A stretch of 5,831 bases of DNA, taken from Deltaproteobacteria bacterium (GTDB lineage Bacteria; Desulfobacterota; Desulfobacteria; Desulfobacterales; JAUVKB01). Both the position numbers and the translations under genes were made by a program. A model generated the notes under the pieces. It made no database searches, had not been told where the DNA came from, and saw nothing but the letters and a program-made list of their open reading frames with translations. The first letter of the stretch is position 1; each line of letters starts with the position of its first letter. This document shows positions 5,710-5,831 of this stretch, in pieces. The stretch is from NCBI GenBank assembly GCA_030596405.1, contig JAUVKB010000139.1, forward strand, positions 1 through 5,831. Reading direction: 5' to 3'.

Positions 5710-5831
5710 TTATATATCCAACATATTTACTTCAAGTGCGTTTTTTTGAATAAATTCCCTTCTTGGTTCAACATCATCTCCCATGAGTATTGTAAAAATT
5801 TCATCGGTTTCAAGAACATCTTCTACTTTAA
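5710..5831 (-). CDS. gyrB: DNA gyrase subunit B, last 39 codons only
   Basis: The reverse strand reads 39 complete codons in one frame before a TAA at 5710-5712, and the rest of the gene lies beyond the right edge. The tail contains ILMGDDVEPRREFIQKNAL and ends NMLDI, which is the characteristic C-terminus of bacterial GyrB (the GDDVEPRR(E/D)FIExNAL motif of the Toprim-linked C-terminal region). GyrB is the ATPase subunit of gyrase, which introduces negative supercoils with GyrA. ParE ends similarly but usually lacks the LDI ending, so gyrB is preferred. It is immediately upstream of the thymidylate synthase gene in the direction of transcription, and no terminator is visible in the gap. Confidence 0.87.
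   Translation of the reverse strand, partial: KVEDVLETDEIFTILMGDDVEPRREFIQKNALEVNMLDI

Overview
The window looks like chromosomal DNA from an anaerobic Desulfobacterota species, probably a sulfate reducer of the Desulfobacterales type. That placement is an inference from protein style. The HisF and HisH sequences read like deltaproteobacterial ones, the coding strand is moderately AT-rich, one tRNA gene encodes its CCA end, and an archaeal-type thymidylate synthase sits beside gyrB. No mobile element, integrase, CRISPR array or toxin module is visible.

Layout from left to right: (1) 1-869, minus strand: an uninterrupted LPS heptosyltransferase (waaF-like) that runs off the left edge. (2) 870-1571: about 700 bases with no convincing gene. 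It holds several small structured repeats: a hairpin, an 11-bp tandem duplication, an 11-bp inverted repeat with nested stems, and a short ORF behind a good ribosome-binding site. (3) 1572-1647: tRNA-Phe(GAA), followed by a terminator-like stem. (4) 1937-4733, plus strand: four genes in close succession, cvpA, mazG, hisH and hisF. hisH and hisF overlap by 7 bases. (5) 4901-4974: tRNA-Lys(CTT) with its own promoter-like sequence. (6) 4993-5655, minus strand: a methanogen-type thymidylate synthase. (7) 5710-5831, minus strand: the last 39 codons of gyrB.

How the genes work together: HisH and HisF form imidazole glycerol phosphate synthase, which links histidine synthesis to purine salvage through AICAR. 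MazG is a nucleotide pyrophosphohydrolase of the same fold superfamily as the histidine enzyme HisE, and it lies directly upstream of hisH. CvpA is a small inner-membrane protein. gyrB and the thymidylate synthase lie in the same direction 54 bases apart and may be co-transcribed; their transcription would converge on tRNA-Lys. The genes are mostly ordinary housekeeping functions. The points most worth checking are the archaeal-type thymidylate synthase, the irregular tRNA-Lys, the mazG-hisHF arrangement and the structured spacer at 870-1571.
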